Counted from the stretch's first letter, positions 42,500 through 52,973 are shown. The stretch is DNA of 64,000 bases from Pseudosulfitobacter koreensis (GCF_024733015.1 NZ_JANKJG010000003.1:62001-126000); one strand, 5' to 3'. Numbers and translations: made by a program. Notes: a model not told the origin generated them from the sequence alone.

Positions 42500-43960
42500 A
42501 TGCGGTTTCTGAGGCAAAGCCTGATCGGTCTGGTTCTGACGGCATTAACGCTGGCCCTTCTGGTTTATGCGGGCGATCTTCTGCGCGGTGCCGTGCAGGA
42601 GCGCCTCTCGCGCGAGACCAAGGCACCGCCTGCCCGCGAACGGACGTTTTCGGTCAACCTGGTGCTGGCGCAGGCGGATGACGTGGTGCCGGTGCTGGAG
42701 ACCTTCGGTCAGGTCCAGTCGCGCCGCACGCTTGAGTTGCGCGCTGCTGTCACCGGGCGCGTGGTAGAGATGGCCGATAGCTTCGAGGATGGCGGCATCG
42801 TGCGCGCGGGCGAGGTTCTGTTGCGGATCGACCCCGCCGATGCGCAATCGGCTCTGGATCGGGTGCAGGCCGATATTTCTGACGCCAAAGCCGATTTGCT
42901 GGACGCGCAGCGCACGTTGGATCTGGGCCGCGACGATCAGGCAGCCGCGCAGGAACAGGCAGACCTGCGCGAACGGGCATTCCAGCGGCAGGTCGATCTG
43001 GAAGAACGCGGAGTGGGCACCGCCGCCGCCGTGGAAACCGCCGAACTGGCCGCGTCGTCCGCGCGCCAGGCGGTGCTGTCGCGCAGGCAGGCCGTGACTG
43101 CAGCCGAGGCGCGGATAGATCAGGCGCAAACCACCCTGCAACGCACCGAGATTGCGCTGGCCGAGGCAGAGCGCCGTCTGGCAGATACGACCTTGCGCGC
43201 GCCGTTCGACGGCACGCTGAGTCTGACGAACGTGACATTGGGGCGGCTGGTTTCAGCGAATGAAAAGCTGGCCGATCTGATCGACCCCGACGCGCTGGAG
43301 GTGTCGTTTCGGCTGTCCACCGCGCAATATGCGCGGCTGCTGGACGATGCAGGCGATCTGCTGAATGCGCCCGTCACGGCCACGCTGGATGTCGCAGGCA
43401 TCGACTTAAGCGCTAGGGGCATGATTACCCGTGTCAGCGCCGATGCGGGCGAAACCCAGACCGGGCGTCTGGTCTTTGCCCGGCTCGACAGCGCGCGGGG
43501 ATTCAAACCCGGCGACTTCGTGACCGTCGCGGTGCAGGAGCCTGTGCTGACGCAGGTTGTCCGGCTGCCAGCATCAGCCCTTGGCGCTGACGGATCGGTG
43601 CTGGTCCTAGGCGAAGGCGACCGGCTGGAGACCGTGCCCGTGACCCTGCTGCGCCGTCAGGGCGACAGCGTTCTGGTGCGCGGCGATGAATTGCAGGGCC
43701 GCGAGGTGGTCGAGGCACGCTCGCCCTTGCTGGGCGCGGGCATTGCCGTGACACCGCTGCGCGCGGGCCTTCAGGATGCGGCCCCGTCCACGTCCGACAT
43801 GCTTGAACTCAGCGTGGAACGCCGCGCGCGGTTGGTGGCCTTCGTCGAGGCCAATGACCGCATGCCGCAAGAGGCCAAGGCGCGTGTGCTGGCGCAACTG
43901 GCCGAACCGCAGGTGCCCGCGCAAATGGTCGCGCGCATCGAAAGCCGGATGGGCGGCTGA
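42500..43960 (+). CDS. RND efflux periplasmic adaptor (membrane fusion protein)
   Basis: A 486-residue HlyD/AcrA-type adaptor joining an RND pump to an outer-membrane channel. It has an N-terminal membrane anchor (LIGLVLTALTLALLVYAG), a lipoyl/barrel-sandwich half (VTGRVVEMADSF, LRIDPADAQ), a long alpha hairpin (about 115-225), the second lipoyl half (DTTLRAPFDGTLS), a beta-barrel and a membrane-proximal domain. A 50-residue helical tail (VERRARLVAFVEANDRMP ... QMVARIESRMGG) is longer than usual. The pump gene begins 2 bp after its stop. Confidence 0.92.
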   Translation: MRFLRQSLIGLVLTALTLALLVYAGDLLRGAVQERLSRETKAPPARERTFSVNLVLAQADDVVPVLETFGQVQSRRTLELRAAVTGRVVEMADSFEDGGIVRAGEVLLRIDPADAQSALDRVQADISDAKADLLDAQRTLDLGRDDQAAAQEQADLRERAFQRQVDLEERGVGTAAAVETAELAASSARQAVLSRRQAVTAAEARIDQAQTTLQRTEIALAEAERRLADTTLRAPFDGTLSLTNVTLGRLVSANEKLADLIDPDALEVSFRLSTAQYARLLDDAGDLLNAPVTATLDVAGIDLSARGMITRVSADAGETQTGRLVFARLDSARGFKPGDFVTVAVQEPVLTQVVRLPASALGADGSVLVLGEGDRLETVPVTLLRRQGDSVLVRGDELQGREVVEARSPLLGAGIAVTPLRAGLQDAAPSTSDMLELSVERRARLVAFVEANDRMPQEAKARVLAQLAEPQVPAQMVARIESRMGG

Positions 43961-43962
43961 GC

Positions 43963-46900
43963 ATGGCGCGCGCGATCCCCGCCGCCGCCGGCGGCATCCT
44001 CAGCTATTTCACCCGCCACCGGACCTTGGCGAACCTGTTGCTGGTCCTGATGCTGGCGGCGGGGGCCTTCGCCGCGCCGAACATGCGGGCGCAGTTCTTT
44101 CCCGACGTGATCATCGACAACGTCACCGTCAGCGTACGCTGGGACGGTGCAGGGGCCGACGACGTGGACGCAGGCATCGTGCAGGTGCTTGAGCCTGTGT
44201 TGCTGGCGGTCGAGGGTGTGGAAGGTTCGCAATCGAGATCGACCGAAGGCAGTGCGTCTATCACGCTGGAGTTCGAGCCGAACTGGGACATGGCCCGCGC
44301 CTCGGTCGACGTTCAGACGGCGGTGGATGCAATCACCACGCTGCCGGACGAGGCCGAGGAGCCATCGGTGCGGCGCGGTGCCTGGCGCGACAGGGTGACC
44401 GATGTGGTCATTACCGGCCCCGTGGCGCCGCAGCAACTGGGGCAGTTCGCCGATGAGCTGGTGACGCGTCTCTTTGCCGAAGGGGTCACCCGCACCAGCA
44501 TCCAGGGCGTTGCCGCCCCGCAGGTTCTGGTCGAGGTGCCCTCGGCCCGGCTGATTGCCTATGACGTTACAATGGCAGAGATCGCAGCGGCCATCGCTGC
44601 AGAGGTCGATGCCGATCCGGCGGGGGATGTGGCCGGGGCCAACGCACGGGTGCGCACCGGCACCGCCAAGCGCAGCGCGCAGGAGATCAGCGGCATCGTG
44701 CTGCGGTCGAACGCGGACGGCTCCAAGCTGACCATCGGCGATGTCGCCCGCGTCGAGCAGAGCGGTATCGACCGCGCGCGCGGCTATTTTGTCGGGCCGA
44801 ACCCTGCGGTCACGATCCGCGTCGACCGCACCGACCGCGGCGACGCCATCGCGATCCAGCACCGGGTCGAAGAGGTGGCCGCGGCGCTGGAGGCGACATT
44901 GCCCCCCGAGGTCAAGGTCGAGCTGATCCGCACCCGCGCCGAGGCGATATCGGGGCGCCTGAACATCCTTATCGACAACGGGCTGGTCGGTCTGGCTCTG
45001 GTCGTGGCGCTGCTGTTTTTGTTCCTGAACGCGCGCACCGCGATCTGGGTTGCGGCGGGCATTCCGGTGGCGATGATGGCGGCGATTGCGCTGATGTACG
45101 TGGGCGGCCTTACCATCAACATGGTCTCGCTGTTCGGACTGATCATCACGCTGGGGATCGTGGTCGATGATGCCATCGTGGTGGGCGAACATGCCGATCA
45201 CCGTGCGCGCTATTACGGCGAATCCCCGGTGGTCGCCGCCGAGACGGCGGCACAGCGCATGGCGATGCCGGTCTTTGCCGCCACGCTGACCACGGTGATC
45301 GCGTTCTTCGGGCTGGTGGCGGTGGGGGGGCGTTTTGGCGACCTGATCCGCGACATTCCTTATACCGTGATCGTGGTGCTGATCGCCTCGCTGGTCGAAT
45401 GTTTCCTGATCCTGCCGCACCATATGTCCCATGCGATCCGGCCGGACGGACAGTCGCAGTTCAGCCTGGGCAAGCTGGCGGTCGGGCTGGTCACAGGGGC
45501 GCTGTTCATCGGCGGTGGCGCGATCCTGGTCTGGGCGCTGGTCACCAAGCCAGAGGGCGGCGTTTGGGGCGCGATCGTCTGGGATGGCCTGCGCATGGCC
45601 GCCTATACGCTCGCCGCAGTGGCGGTCTTGTTCCTGCTGTCGCCGCGCCGGATCAAGGCTGTTGTGGTGCAGCGCATCGGCACGGCGGGCATCGACCTGC
45701 CGTCGAAGATCGTCAACCGGGGCTTTGAATGGCTGCGCGAGCGGCTGTTCCGCCCCTTCATGGCCGGTGTGATCCATGCGCGCTACGTGGTGCTGGCCGG
45801 TGTTGTGGCCGTGCTGGCCAGCCAGGTGGCGCTGCTGATCACCGGCGAGGTGCAGTGGCGGTTCTTCAACTCGCCCGAGCAGGGCACGGTCAGCGGCAAC
45901 TTCGCCATGGCCGAAGGCGCGACGCGCGAAGACACCATCGAGATGATGCGCGAGATGCAGCGCGCGACCGAGGCGCTTGGCGCCTCCTATGCCGAGCGCT
46001 ATGGCCGCAACCCTCTGGATTACGTCATCGCCGAGATCGGCGGCAACGCCGGGCGCGGGCTGGCAGGGGTAGACACCAAGGACCCCGATCTGCTGGGCGG
46101 TATCTCGATCGAATTGATCGACGCGGACCTGCGGCCCTATTCGTCCTTTGCCTTTGTCGCGGAACTGCAAGAGGCGGTTGTGGCGCACCCTCAGGCCGAG
46201 ACTGTCAGCTTTCGAGGCGGGCGTTCGGGCCCTGGGGGCGATGCGCTGGACGTGCAGTTCTTCGGGGCCAGCACCGATGTGCTCAAGGCCGCGTCCGAGG
46301 ACCTGAAGCGCGCAATGCTGCAATACCCCGAGGTCAGTGCTGTCGAAGACAATCTGGCCTATGACAAGGAAGAGCTGATCCTGGACCTGACCGCGCAAGG
46401 CCAGGCGCTGGGCTTTACCATCGACACGCTGGGCAGTGCCCTGCGCAGCCGTCTGAACGGGATCGAGGCCGCGACCTATCCCGACGGGCCGCGCAGTGCC
46501 ACGATCCGGGTCGAACTGCCCGAGGACGAGCTGACGGCGGATTTTCTGGAGCGTACTCAATTGCGCACCACGGCGGGCAGCTATGTTCCGCTGGCCGATA
46601 TCGTCAGCGTCACCCGGCGCACCGGGTTTTCCACCGTGCGCCGCGAGAACGGCATTAGGCTGATTTCGGTCACCGGTGACATTTCCGAAGACGACCCCGC
46701 CCGCGCCGCCGAGATCAACCGCGCGCTCGTGACCGACATCTTGCCGCGCATCGCCTCCGAGCGGCAGGTGGAATTCCGACTGGCGGGCCTGAGCGAGCAG
46801 GAGGACACCTTCCTGAGCGATGCGCTGAGCGGCCTCATCATGTGCCTGACCGGCATCTACCTTGTGCTGGCCTGGGTCTTTGCCAGCTGGACAAGGCCCA

Positions 46901-47586
46901 CGGTGGTGATGGCGGTCATTCCCTTCGGACTGGTCGGCACGATCTATGGCCATGCCCTGTGGGAGGTGCCGCTGAGCATGTTCACCGTGGTAGGGCTGCT
47001 GGGGATGACCGGGATCATCATCAACGATTCCATCGTGTTGGTGACCACCATCGACGAATATGCCGCCGAGCGCGGGCTGATCCCGTCGATCATCGACGGT
47101 GCGGCGGACCGGCTGCGCCCGGTGATGCTGACGACGCTGACGACGGTGCTGGGCATGGCGCCGCTGCTATACGAGCAATCGCAGCAGGCGCAGTTTCTGA
47201 AACCCACGGTGATCACGCTGGTCTATGGCCTGGGCTTTGGCATGGTGCTGGTCCTGCTGGTGGTGCCTGCGCTGATCGCGGCACAGCACGACATGTCGCG
47301 GCAGGTGCGCGCGATGCGGCGGGGCCTGCGCGCGCGCGGTCTGCGGCTGGTGCTGGTGCCCTTGTGGGCCGCCGTGCTGGCGTGGGGCGCGGCAACGGTG
47401 GGGCACGTGGCAGTAGCGGGCACGGTATGGCCCCCGCTGGCATTGTTGTGGCCTTCGGCGTCAGTGCTGTCGCCCTGGGCAGCAGCACTGGCGCTGTTCG
47501 CGGCGGGTCTCTTGGGGGCTGCGATACTGGTCTATGCGCTGGCGGCAGCCGCCTTTCAGCTGCTGCGTGCGCGACGCGCGGCCTGA
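43963..47586 (+). CDS. RND-type efflux pump permease with extra membrane segments
   Basis: A 1207-residue AcrB-superfamily permease; typical members have about 1030-1050. The proton-relay aspartates are present in TM4 (GIVVDDAIVVGEH). After the first six-helix half there is an insert, about residues 490-605, with two added hydrophobic stretches (VGLVTGALFIGGGAILVWAL, 507-527; AAYTLAAVAVLFLLS, 545-560). The C-terminus likewise carries about 80 extra residues with two more (LVPLWAAVLAWGAATVGHV, about 1130; SPWAAALALFAAGLLGAAIL, about 1170). The pump may thus have about 16 helices, two extra per half. The substrate is unknown. It sits 2 bp after its adaptor gene. Confidence 0.92.
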   Translation: MARAIPAAAGGILSYFTRHRTLANLLLVLMLAAGAFAAPNMRAQFFPDVIIDNVTVSVRWDGAGADDVDAGIVQVLEPVLLAVEGVEGSQSRSTEGSASITLEFEPNWDMARASVDVQTAVDAITTLPDEAEEPSVRRGAWRDRVTDVVITGPVAPQQLGQFADELVTRLFAEGVTRTSIQGVAAPQVLVEVPSARLIAYDVTMAEIAAAIAAEVDADPAGDVAGANARVRTGTAKRSAQEISGIVLRSNADGSKLTIGDVARVEQSGIDRARGYFVGPNPAVTIRVDRTDRGDAIAIQHRVEEVAAALEATLPPEVKVELIRTRAEAISGRLNILIDNGLVGLALVVALLFLFLNARTAIWVAAGIPVAMMAAIALMYVGGLTINMVSLFGLIITLGIVVDDAIVVGEHADHRARYYGESPVVAAETAAQRMAMPVFAATLTTVIAFFGLVAVGGRFGDLIRDIPYTVIVVLIASLVECFLILPHHMSHAIRPDGQSQFSLGKLAVGLVTGALFIGGGAILVWALVTKPEGGVWGAIVWDGLRMAAYTLAAVAVLFLLSPRRIKAVVVQRIGTAGIDLPSKIVNRGFEWLRERLFRPFMAGVIHARYVVLAGVVAVLASQVALLITGEVQWRFFNSPEQGTVSGNFAMAEGATREDTIEMMREMQRATEALGASYAERYGRNPLDYVIAEIGGNAGRGLAGVDTKDPDLLGGISIELIDADLRPYSSFAFVAELQEAVVAHPQAETVSFRGGRSGPGGDALDVQFFGASTDVLKAASEDLKRAMLQYPEVSAVEDNLAYDKEELILDLTAQGQALGFTIDTLGSALRSRLNGIEAATYPDGPRSATIRVELPEDELTADFLERTQLRTTAGSYVPLADIVSVTRRTGFSTVRRENGIRLISVTGDISEDDPARAAEINRALVTDILPRIASERQVEFRLAGLSEQEDTFLSDALSGLIMCLTGIYLVLAWVFASWTRPTVVMAVIPFGLVGTIYGHALWEVPLSMFTVVGLLGMTGIIINDSIVLVTTIDEYAAERGLIPSIIDGAADRLRPVMLTTLTTVLGMAPLLYEQSQQAQFLKPTVITLVYGLGFGMVLVLLVVPALIAAQHDMSRQVRAMRRGLRARGLRLVLVPLWAAVLAWGAATVGHVAVAGTVWPPLALLWPSASVLSPWAAALALFAAGLLGAAILVYALAAAAFQLLRARRAA

Positions 47587-47593
47587 GCCACGC

Positions 47594-48403
47594 TTAGTCT
47601 GCGGTGCAGCCCTGGATGTCGACCGCGTGCTGGCTGCCCAGAACGGTGATGCGCATGGCGCTGCGGTTCACCGCAAAGGGGTGTCCGGCGGTGTGCAGCA
47701 TCTGTGCGGTGGCGGTGATCCAGCCGCCGCTGCGGGTGGTCTCGGCCTCTGATGTCCAGACATCGGGGATGTTCGGCTCGATCACCGCGACTTCGGCACC
47801 GCCCGAAGAGGGCATCTGCACCCGCACCGTCACTTCCATGCCGCCTGCCACGGGCCGCAGCGCACAGGTGGCGGCGACGACGCCCGCCTCGCGGCGCGAG
47901 AACGGCGATTGCGCAAGTGCGGCGGCAAGCGTCGGCACCGGCTTGACGGCTGCGGCGTCCAAAGTGGTGTCAAAGTCGAGCTGATAGGGCACGCAGATCT
48001 CCGAACAGACCCCCAGATCCATCTGCATGCGCATCCGCACCGGCTGGCCCGGCGATCTGGGCTGGATGTGCAGCGGGATCACCACGCGGTCCTTGTACCC
48101 GATCGAGCGCATGCCGTTCTGGTGGAACACGTGCGGCGTGGGCCATGTGATCGCCACGCTGCCGACATTGCGCGCGCGGCTCCAGTCGAACTGCGGCGGG
48201 ATGCCTGCGTCACCGGGACTGCGCCAGTAGGTTTTCCAACCCGGCTTGAGCTGCAGGTCAAGTCCCGCAACCAGCCGCCCGTCGGGCAACGTCCAGCCCT
48301 GGATCACCTGACCGGAAATGGGATCGTCCTGCGCCATGGCAGGCGACAGACCGCCAAGGGCGGCCAGCATCAGGGCGGCAATCAGGGAACGGGTGCGCTT
48401 CAT
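47594..48403 (-). CDS. secreted DsbD N-terminal-like protein
   Basis: A 269-residue periplasmic protein with a signal peptide ([20 protein letters not shown]). It is related to the N-terminal, thiol-relay domain of DsbD/Scs[21 protein letters not shown], then [14 protein letters not shown] with a Cys-x-x-x-Cys pair. There are no membrane helices or thioredoxin domain, so this is a free-standing module. It may receive electrons from a separate CcdA-type protein. It converges with the RND permease (7 bp gap) and diverges from algH. Confidence 0.82.
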   Translation of the reverse strand: MKRTRSLIAALMLAALGGLSPAMAQDDPISGQVIQGWTLPDGRLVAGLDLQLKPGWKTYWRSPGDAGIPPQFDWSRARNVGSVAITWPTPHVFHQNGMRSIGYKDRVVIPLHIQPRSPGQPVRMRMQMDLGVCSEICVPYQLDFDTTLDAAAVKPVPTLAAALAQSPFSRREAGVVAATCALRPVAGGMEVTVRVQMPSSGGAEVAVIEPNIPDVWTSEAETTRSGGWITATAQMLHTAGHPFAVNRSAMRITVLGSQHAVDIQGCTAD

Positions 48404-48548
48404 GATCGTTTTGTGGCGTGGGGCTCGCGCAAAGCCAAGTCACTTTTTCATCAGGCTTTGTTTCGCTCAGCGGCTCAGACTGCCCCTTGCGCGCAGGCGG
48501 AGCTATCCCCATTCTGAAGCGGATGACATTCACAGCAGCGGGACGGCA

Positions 48549-49115
48549 ATGACGGATCAAGGCATGGAAATGACGGGCAAGCTTTTGTTGGCGATGCCGG
48601 GTATGGACGACATGCGGTTCGATCATTCGGTGGTGTTTGTCTGCGAACACTCCGACAAGGGTGCGATGGGGCTGATCGTCAACAAGCCTGCGCAGGATCT
48701 GGCGCTGGGCGAGGTGCTGGAACAGCTTGATATCGAGGTCACACCGGACGTGCGCCAGATGCCGGTGCATTTCGGCGGCCCGGTCGAGACCTCGCGCGGC
48801 TTTGTGCTGCATTCGGGCGACTACAGGTCGCAACTGCAAACGCTGGAGATCGGCGAAGGCTTCGGCATGACCGCGACGCAGGACATTCTGGAAGACATCG
48901 GGCGCGGTGAGGGCCCCGAGCATGCGCTGATGATGCTGGGCTATGCCGGCTGGGGGCCTGGGCAGCTGGAGCAGGAGATATTGGCCAACGGCTGGCTGAC
49001 CTGCGACGCGCGCGCTGATCTGGTCTTTGGCGACAGTTCCGGAAAATGGCAGAGCGCGCTGAAATCGCTGGGCGTCGATCCGCTGGGCCTGTCAGGTACT
49101 GCCGGACGCGCCTGA
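48549..49115 (+). CDS. YqgE/AlgH family protein (UPF0301)
   Basis: A 188-residue protein of the YqgE/AlgH family. Diagnostic segments are [48 protein letters not shown] and [14 protein letters not shown]. The molecular role is unknown; AlgH affects alginate regulation in Pseudomonas. The frame is open upstream to 48318, but 48549 gives the family N-terminus. Confidence 0.93.
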   Translation: MTDQGMEMTGKLLLAMPGMDDMRFDHSVVFVCEHSDKGAMGLIVNKPAQDLALGEVLEQLDIEVTPDVRQMPVHFGGPVETSRGFVLHSGDYRSQLQTLEIGEGFGMTATQDILEDIGRGEGPEHALMMLGYAGWGPGQLEQEILANGWLTCDARADLVFGDSSGKWQSALKSLGVDPLGLSGTAGRA

Positions 49116-49203
49116 GCGCGCCCCTTGGGGACAATCTAAAATCGTTGCGTTTCTGGCGGCGCGGTTGCACTCCTATTGTGCGCGCACCTTGGGGATTGAC
49201 AGG

Positions 49204-50172
49204 ATGGCAGGGTTTACCTTCATCGAACATGGTGACCACGAGCGTGGCTTTGCCGCAGTCTATGACCGCGAGATCGCTCCGTTCCTGCGCGAAAAAGAAG
49301 AGGTGCGCGCGGCAGCGGTGCGGCGCAGCCAGCTTTGGACAGGGGCGGTGTTCGGCATCTCGGTGGTGCTGGCCCTGCTGGCGTTCAGGGTGCATCCCAT
49401 GCTGCCGCTCTTTCCGCTGGTCTTTGGCGGCGCCGCGGCCTTGTTCCTTTATCTGACGCGCGGCGAAAAGATCAGTGCCGAGGTGACGCATTTCATCCGC
49501 CCGGTGATATGCAGCTTTTTCGACGACATGACCTTTTCGGAGACCGAAGCCGAGGGCGGCTTTCCCAAACGCAGGCTTGAGGCATTGGGCATCGTTCCGC
49601 GCGCCGACGAAAGTACCATTGGCCCCTCTATCAGGGGGGTGTGGCGGGGCATCGGCTACACAGTGACCAAGGCATCCTTTCGCGATGCCTACCGCGACAG
49701 CGCCAGCGACAACAGGACGCGGCGCACCCATCTCTTTGGTGGCATTGTCCTCAAGATTGACTGTCTGGAGGACATGCCGACCATCGTTTTTTGCCCCGAC
49801 CTTGGTGGTGCGATGAATGCGGTGATGAAATGGGCGACGCCCGATCTGCCCCCCTTCAGGTTCGAATTTCCCGATGCGAGGGTCGAAGAGGTGTTCGAGG
49901 TCTATACCGATGATCCAGATCTGGCCCGCAAGCGGTTGCATCAAGGCTTTGGCGAAAGGTTGCTTGGCTTTGCGCGCGACTATCAGGCGTCAAAGACCTT
50001 TATCGCGGCGGCCTTTCAGGGGCGCGCGTTTTATCTGGCAATTGATCTGCCCCATGACTTCATGAATTTCGACGTGGCCAGCCGCCCCCTGGACGCTTGC
50101 AACGCCAAGATACACAAGGCGTTGGACGATCTGATGATCCCGCGCCGCATCATCGACATCCTGCTGGGCTGA
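49204..50172 (+). CDS. DUF3137-like membrane protein
   Basis: A 322-residue protein with two membrane helices near the N-terminus (44-61 WTGAVFGISVVLALLAF; 66-84 LPLFPLVFGGAAALFLYL). A large soluble domain follows, consistent with DUF3137: EAEGGFPKRRLEALGIVP, LFGGIVLKIDC, FEVYTDDPDLARKRL, FYLAIDLPHDFMNFDV. The function is unknown. A TTG 13 codons upstream could extend it; the ATG at 49204 is preferred. It ends 5 bp from the convergent sua5. Confidence 0.75.
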   Translation: MAGFTFIEHGDHERGFAAVYDREIAPFLREKEEVRAAAVRRSQLWTGAVFGISVVLALLAFRVHPMLPLFPLVFGGAAALFLYLTRGEKISAEVTHFIRPVICSFFDDMTFSETEAEGGFPKRRLEALGIVPRADESTIGPSIRGVWRGIGYTVTKASFRDAYRDSASDNRTRRTHLFGGIVLKIDCLEDMPTIVFCPDLGGAMNAVMKWATPDLPPFRFEFPDARVEEVFEVYTDDPDLARKRLHQGFGERLLGFARDYQASKTFIAAAFQGRAFYLAIDLPHDFMNFDVASRPLDACNAKIHKALDDLMIPRRIIDILLG

Positions 50173-50177
50173 CCGCA

Positions 50178-51119
50178 TCAACGCGGCGCTGCGGCCCGCG
50201 CAAGACGGTCGTTGATGGCCACGCCCAGCCCCTTGTGCGGGATCGGCGCGACGGCGATGGATTTGCCCATGCGGTCCAGCCGGTGCAGCGCATCAAACAG
50301 CGTCGCTGCCGCCTCGGCCAGATCGCCCGCTGCACTCAGGGTGATGTCGCCCGCGATTGCGCCGAAGCCCAGCAAGACCTCGCCTGGGGCAGCCTCGGTC
50401 GCGTTCAGGCGCACCGCGGCACCGGGGGCGTAATGCGAGGCCAGCTGGCCCGGTGCGGTGATCGCGTCGCCGCTGTGCTGTGACAAGGGCGTGCCGAGTG
50501 CCGCCTCGATCGCCTCGGACGGAAGCCCGCCGGGGCGCAGCAGGGTCGGCGCCCCGGCCAGCGACAGGATCGTGCTTTCGACGCCGACGGGGCAGGGGCC
50601 ATCGTCGAGCACGGCGGCGATGCGACCTGACAAACCGTCAAGCACGTGTTGCGCAGTCGTGGGGCTGATCCGCCCTGAGATATTGGCCGACGGGGCCGCC
50701 ACCGGCACCTTTGCCGCACGCAGCAGCGCTTGTGCAGTTGGGTGGTGCGGCACGCGGATCGCGACGGTATCCAGACCCGCCGTTACCAGCGACGACAGCC
50801 CGTGCCCCGTAGCCAGCGGCAGCACCAGCGTCAGCGCACCGGGCCAGAAGGCTGCGGCCAGCCGGTCGGCAGTGTCGCTCCACTGCGTCAGCGCGCGCGC
50901 AGCCGCCACGTCTGGCACGTGCACGATCAGCGGGTTGAAGCTGGGACGTCCCTTGGCCGCATAGATGCCCGCCACCGCCTGCCCGTTGCGCGCGTCAGCC
51001 CCAAGGCCATAGACCGTTTCCGTGGGAAAGGCGACCAGTGCACCGTCAACCAGCAGCGCGGCTGCAGTTTCAATACCTTGCGCATCGGGGTGCAAATGAA
51101 GGGTTTCGGTCAGTGTCAT
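50178..51119 (-). CDS. threonylcarbamoyl-AMP synthase (Sua5)
   Basis: A 313-residue Sua5-type enzyme that makes threonylcarbamoyl-AMP for the t6A37 modification of ANN-decoding tRNAs. The YrdC domain shows FPTETVYGLGADA, KGRPSFNPLIVHV, WPGALTLVL, VPVAAPSANISG and GVESTIL. A linker and the extra C-terminal Sua5 domain (about 215-313; PGQLASHYAP at its start) distinguish it from short TsaC. It diverges from the acyl-CoA dehydrogenase gene. Confidence 0.95.
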   Translation of the reverse strand: MTLTETLHLHPDAQGIETAAALLVDGALVAFPTETVYGLGADARNGQAVAGIYAAKGRPSFNPLIVHVPDVAAARALTQWSDTADRLAAAFWPGALTLVLPLATGHGLSSLVTAGLDTVAIRVPHHPTAQALLRAAKVPVAAPSANISGRISPTTAQHVLDGLSGRIAAVLDDGPCPVGVESTILSLAGAPTLLRPGGLPSEAIEAALGTPLSQHSGDAITAPGQLASHYAPGAAVRLNATEAAPGEVLLGFGAIAGDITLSAAGDLAEAAATLFDALHRLDRMGKSIAVAPIPHKGLGVAINDRLARAAAPR

Positions 51120-51260
51120 ATGATCGTTGCGTGACGCCGCGTTGGGGTTGCCATAGGGGGGGCGGAAAGCCCATGTTACCGTGCAAAGCTGCCCCCGTCG
51201 CCCGCATAAAGACCGCTTAGGGCATTGCCAAGGGTGCAGCGTCATTCTGAGGAGTTTCCG

Positions 51261-52973
51261 ATGGCCTACCGCGCCCCTGTTGATGATTATGCCTTTTTGT
51301 TTGATCATGTGGTCGGACTGGACCAGGTGCGCGCCACCGATCGCTTCGAGGAGGCAAGCAGCGATGTCACCTCGGCGATCCTGACCGAAGCGGGCAGGAT
51401 GTGCGAAGAGGTGATGGCTCCGTTGCAACGCGCGGGCGATCTGCATCCGTCGCATCTGGAAAACGGTGTGGTCCGCACGCCGCCGGGGTTCGCGGATGGC
51501 TTCAAGGCGATTGCCGAAGGCGGCTGGATCGGCATCGCCGCCGACCCCGAATATGGCGGCATGGGCCTGCCGATGGCGCTGAACACTGCCGTGAACGAGA
51601 TGATGAGCGCCGCCTGTCTGTCGCTGCAACTGGCCCCGCTGATGGGCCAGGGCCAGATCGAGGCGTTGGAACACCACGGCAGCGACATGATCAAATCGGT
51701 CTACCTGCCCAAGCTGATCAGCGGCGAATGGACCGGCACCATGAACCTGACCGAGCCGCAGGCCGGATCGGACGTGGGCGCATTGGTGGCCAAGGCCGAG
51801 GACAACGGCGATGGCTCCTACAGTGTCTCGGGGCAGAAGATCTATATCACCTGGGGCGACAACGACTTTGCCGAGAACGTCTGCCATCTGGTGCTGGCGC
51901 GTCTGCCCGGCGCACCCAAGGGCACCAAGGGGATCAGCCTGTTTCTGGTGCCCAAGTACATCCCCGATGCCGATGGCAACCCCGGCAAGGCCAATGGCCT
52001 CAAGGTCGTCAGCCTCGAGCACAAGCTGGGGCTGCACGGATCGCCCACTTGCGTGATGCAATATGACGGCGCGCACGGCTGGCTGGTGGGGCCGGAACAG
52101 GGCGGCATGGCCGCGATGTTCACGATGATGAACAACGCGCGGCTTGGTGTCGGGACCCAAGGCGTCGGCATCGCCGAGGGCGCGTTCCAGCACGCGCTGG
52201 CCTATGCGCTGGACCGCAAGCAGGGCCAGACCCAAGGGCCCACAGGCAGCATCGTCGACCACGCCGACGTGCGCCGGATGCTGGCGTCGATGAAGGCGGA
52301 TGTGTTCGCAGCCCGCGCCATCGCGCTGTCCTGCGCGGTGGCCATCGACATGAACAACGCCACCGCAGCACCCGAATGGAAGGCGCGCGCGGCGTTCCTG
52401 ACCCCCATCGCCAAGGCGTTCTGCACCGATGTCGGCATCGACGTCGCCCAACAGGGCGTGCAGGTGCACGGCGGCATGGGCTTTGTCGAGGAAACCGGCG
52501 CTGCGCAATATTACCGGGACGTGCGGGTCACCTCGATCTACGAGGGCACCAACGGCATCCAGGCGATGGATCTGGTCGCCCGCAAGATGATGGACGGCGG
52601 CGAGGCCGCGAATGCGCTGATCGACGAGATCGAGGAACAGGCCGAGGCCGCGCGCGCGCGATTCCCCCGCATGGGCGAAGCGGTCTGGCAGGCTTCCGAG
52701 AACCTGCGCGAGGCGACCGAATGGCTGGTCTCGCAGGACGACATGCAGGACCGTTTCGCCGGTGCCGTGCCCTATCTGCGCGCCTTCGCGCGGGTTCTGG
52801 GCGGGCACCTGCATCTCAAGGCGGCACTGGCCGACACGGTCGGTGGGCCGCGCGAGAAACTGGCGCGCTTCTACATCCAGCGTCTGTTGCCCGAGCATGA
52901 GGGGCTTCTTGTCCACGCGCAATCCGGTGCCAAGGCGCTGATGGACCTCAGTGCCGACGAGTTGGCAGCCTGA
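51261..52973 (+). CDS. acyl-CoA dehydrogenase (long, ~570-residue type)
   Basis: A 570-residue FAD acyl-CoA dehydrogenase with N-terminal helical extension and C-terminal AcAD-like domain. Visible are MNLTEPQAGSDVGAL (FAD/substrate loop), GVQVHGGMGFVEETGAAQYY, and the catalytic-Glu segment SIYEGTNGIQAMDLV. The size and layout resemble DmdC-type methylmercaptopropionyl-CoA dehydrogenases of roseobacters, but several paralogues per genome look alike, so I leave it unnamed. The start is set by AGGAG at 51250-51254. The MBL gene begins on its last base (TGATG). Confidence 0.9.
   Translation: MAYRAPVDDYAFLFDHVVGLDQVRATDRFEEASSDVTSAILTEAGRMCEEVMAPLQRAGDLHPSHLENGVVRTPPGFADGFKAIAEGGWIGIAADPEYGGMGLPMALNTAVNEMMSAACLSLQLAPLMGQGQIEALEHHGSDMIKSVYLPKLISGEWTGTMNLTEPQAGSDVGALVAKAEDNGDGSYSVSGQKIYITWGDNDFAENVCHLVLARLPGAPKGTKGISLFLVPKYIPDADGNPGKANGLKVVSLEHKLGLHGSPTCVMQYDGAHGWLVGPEQGGMAAMFTMMNNARLGVGTQGVGIAEGAFQHALAYALDRKQGQTQGPTGSIVDHADVRRMLASMKADVFAARAIALSCAVAIDMNNATAAPEWKARAAFLTPIAKAFCTDVGIDVAQQGVQVHGGMGFVEETGAAQYYRDVRVTSIYEGTNGIQAMDLVARKMMDGGEAANALIDEIEEQAEAARARFPRMGEAVWQASENLREATEWLVSQDDMQDRFAGAVPYLRAFARVLGGHLHLKAALADTVGGPREKLARFYIQRLLPEHEGLLVHAQSGAKALMDLSADELAA

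Noticed and set aside
43771..46953. A 1060-codon open frame antisense to the RND adaptor and permease
   Set aside because: It is long only because GC-rich coding DNA lacks stop codons on the opposite strand. The sense strand encodes an unmistakable RND pump.
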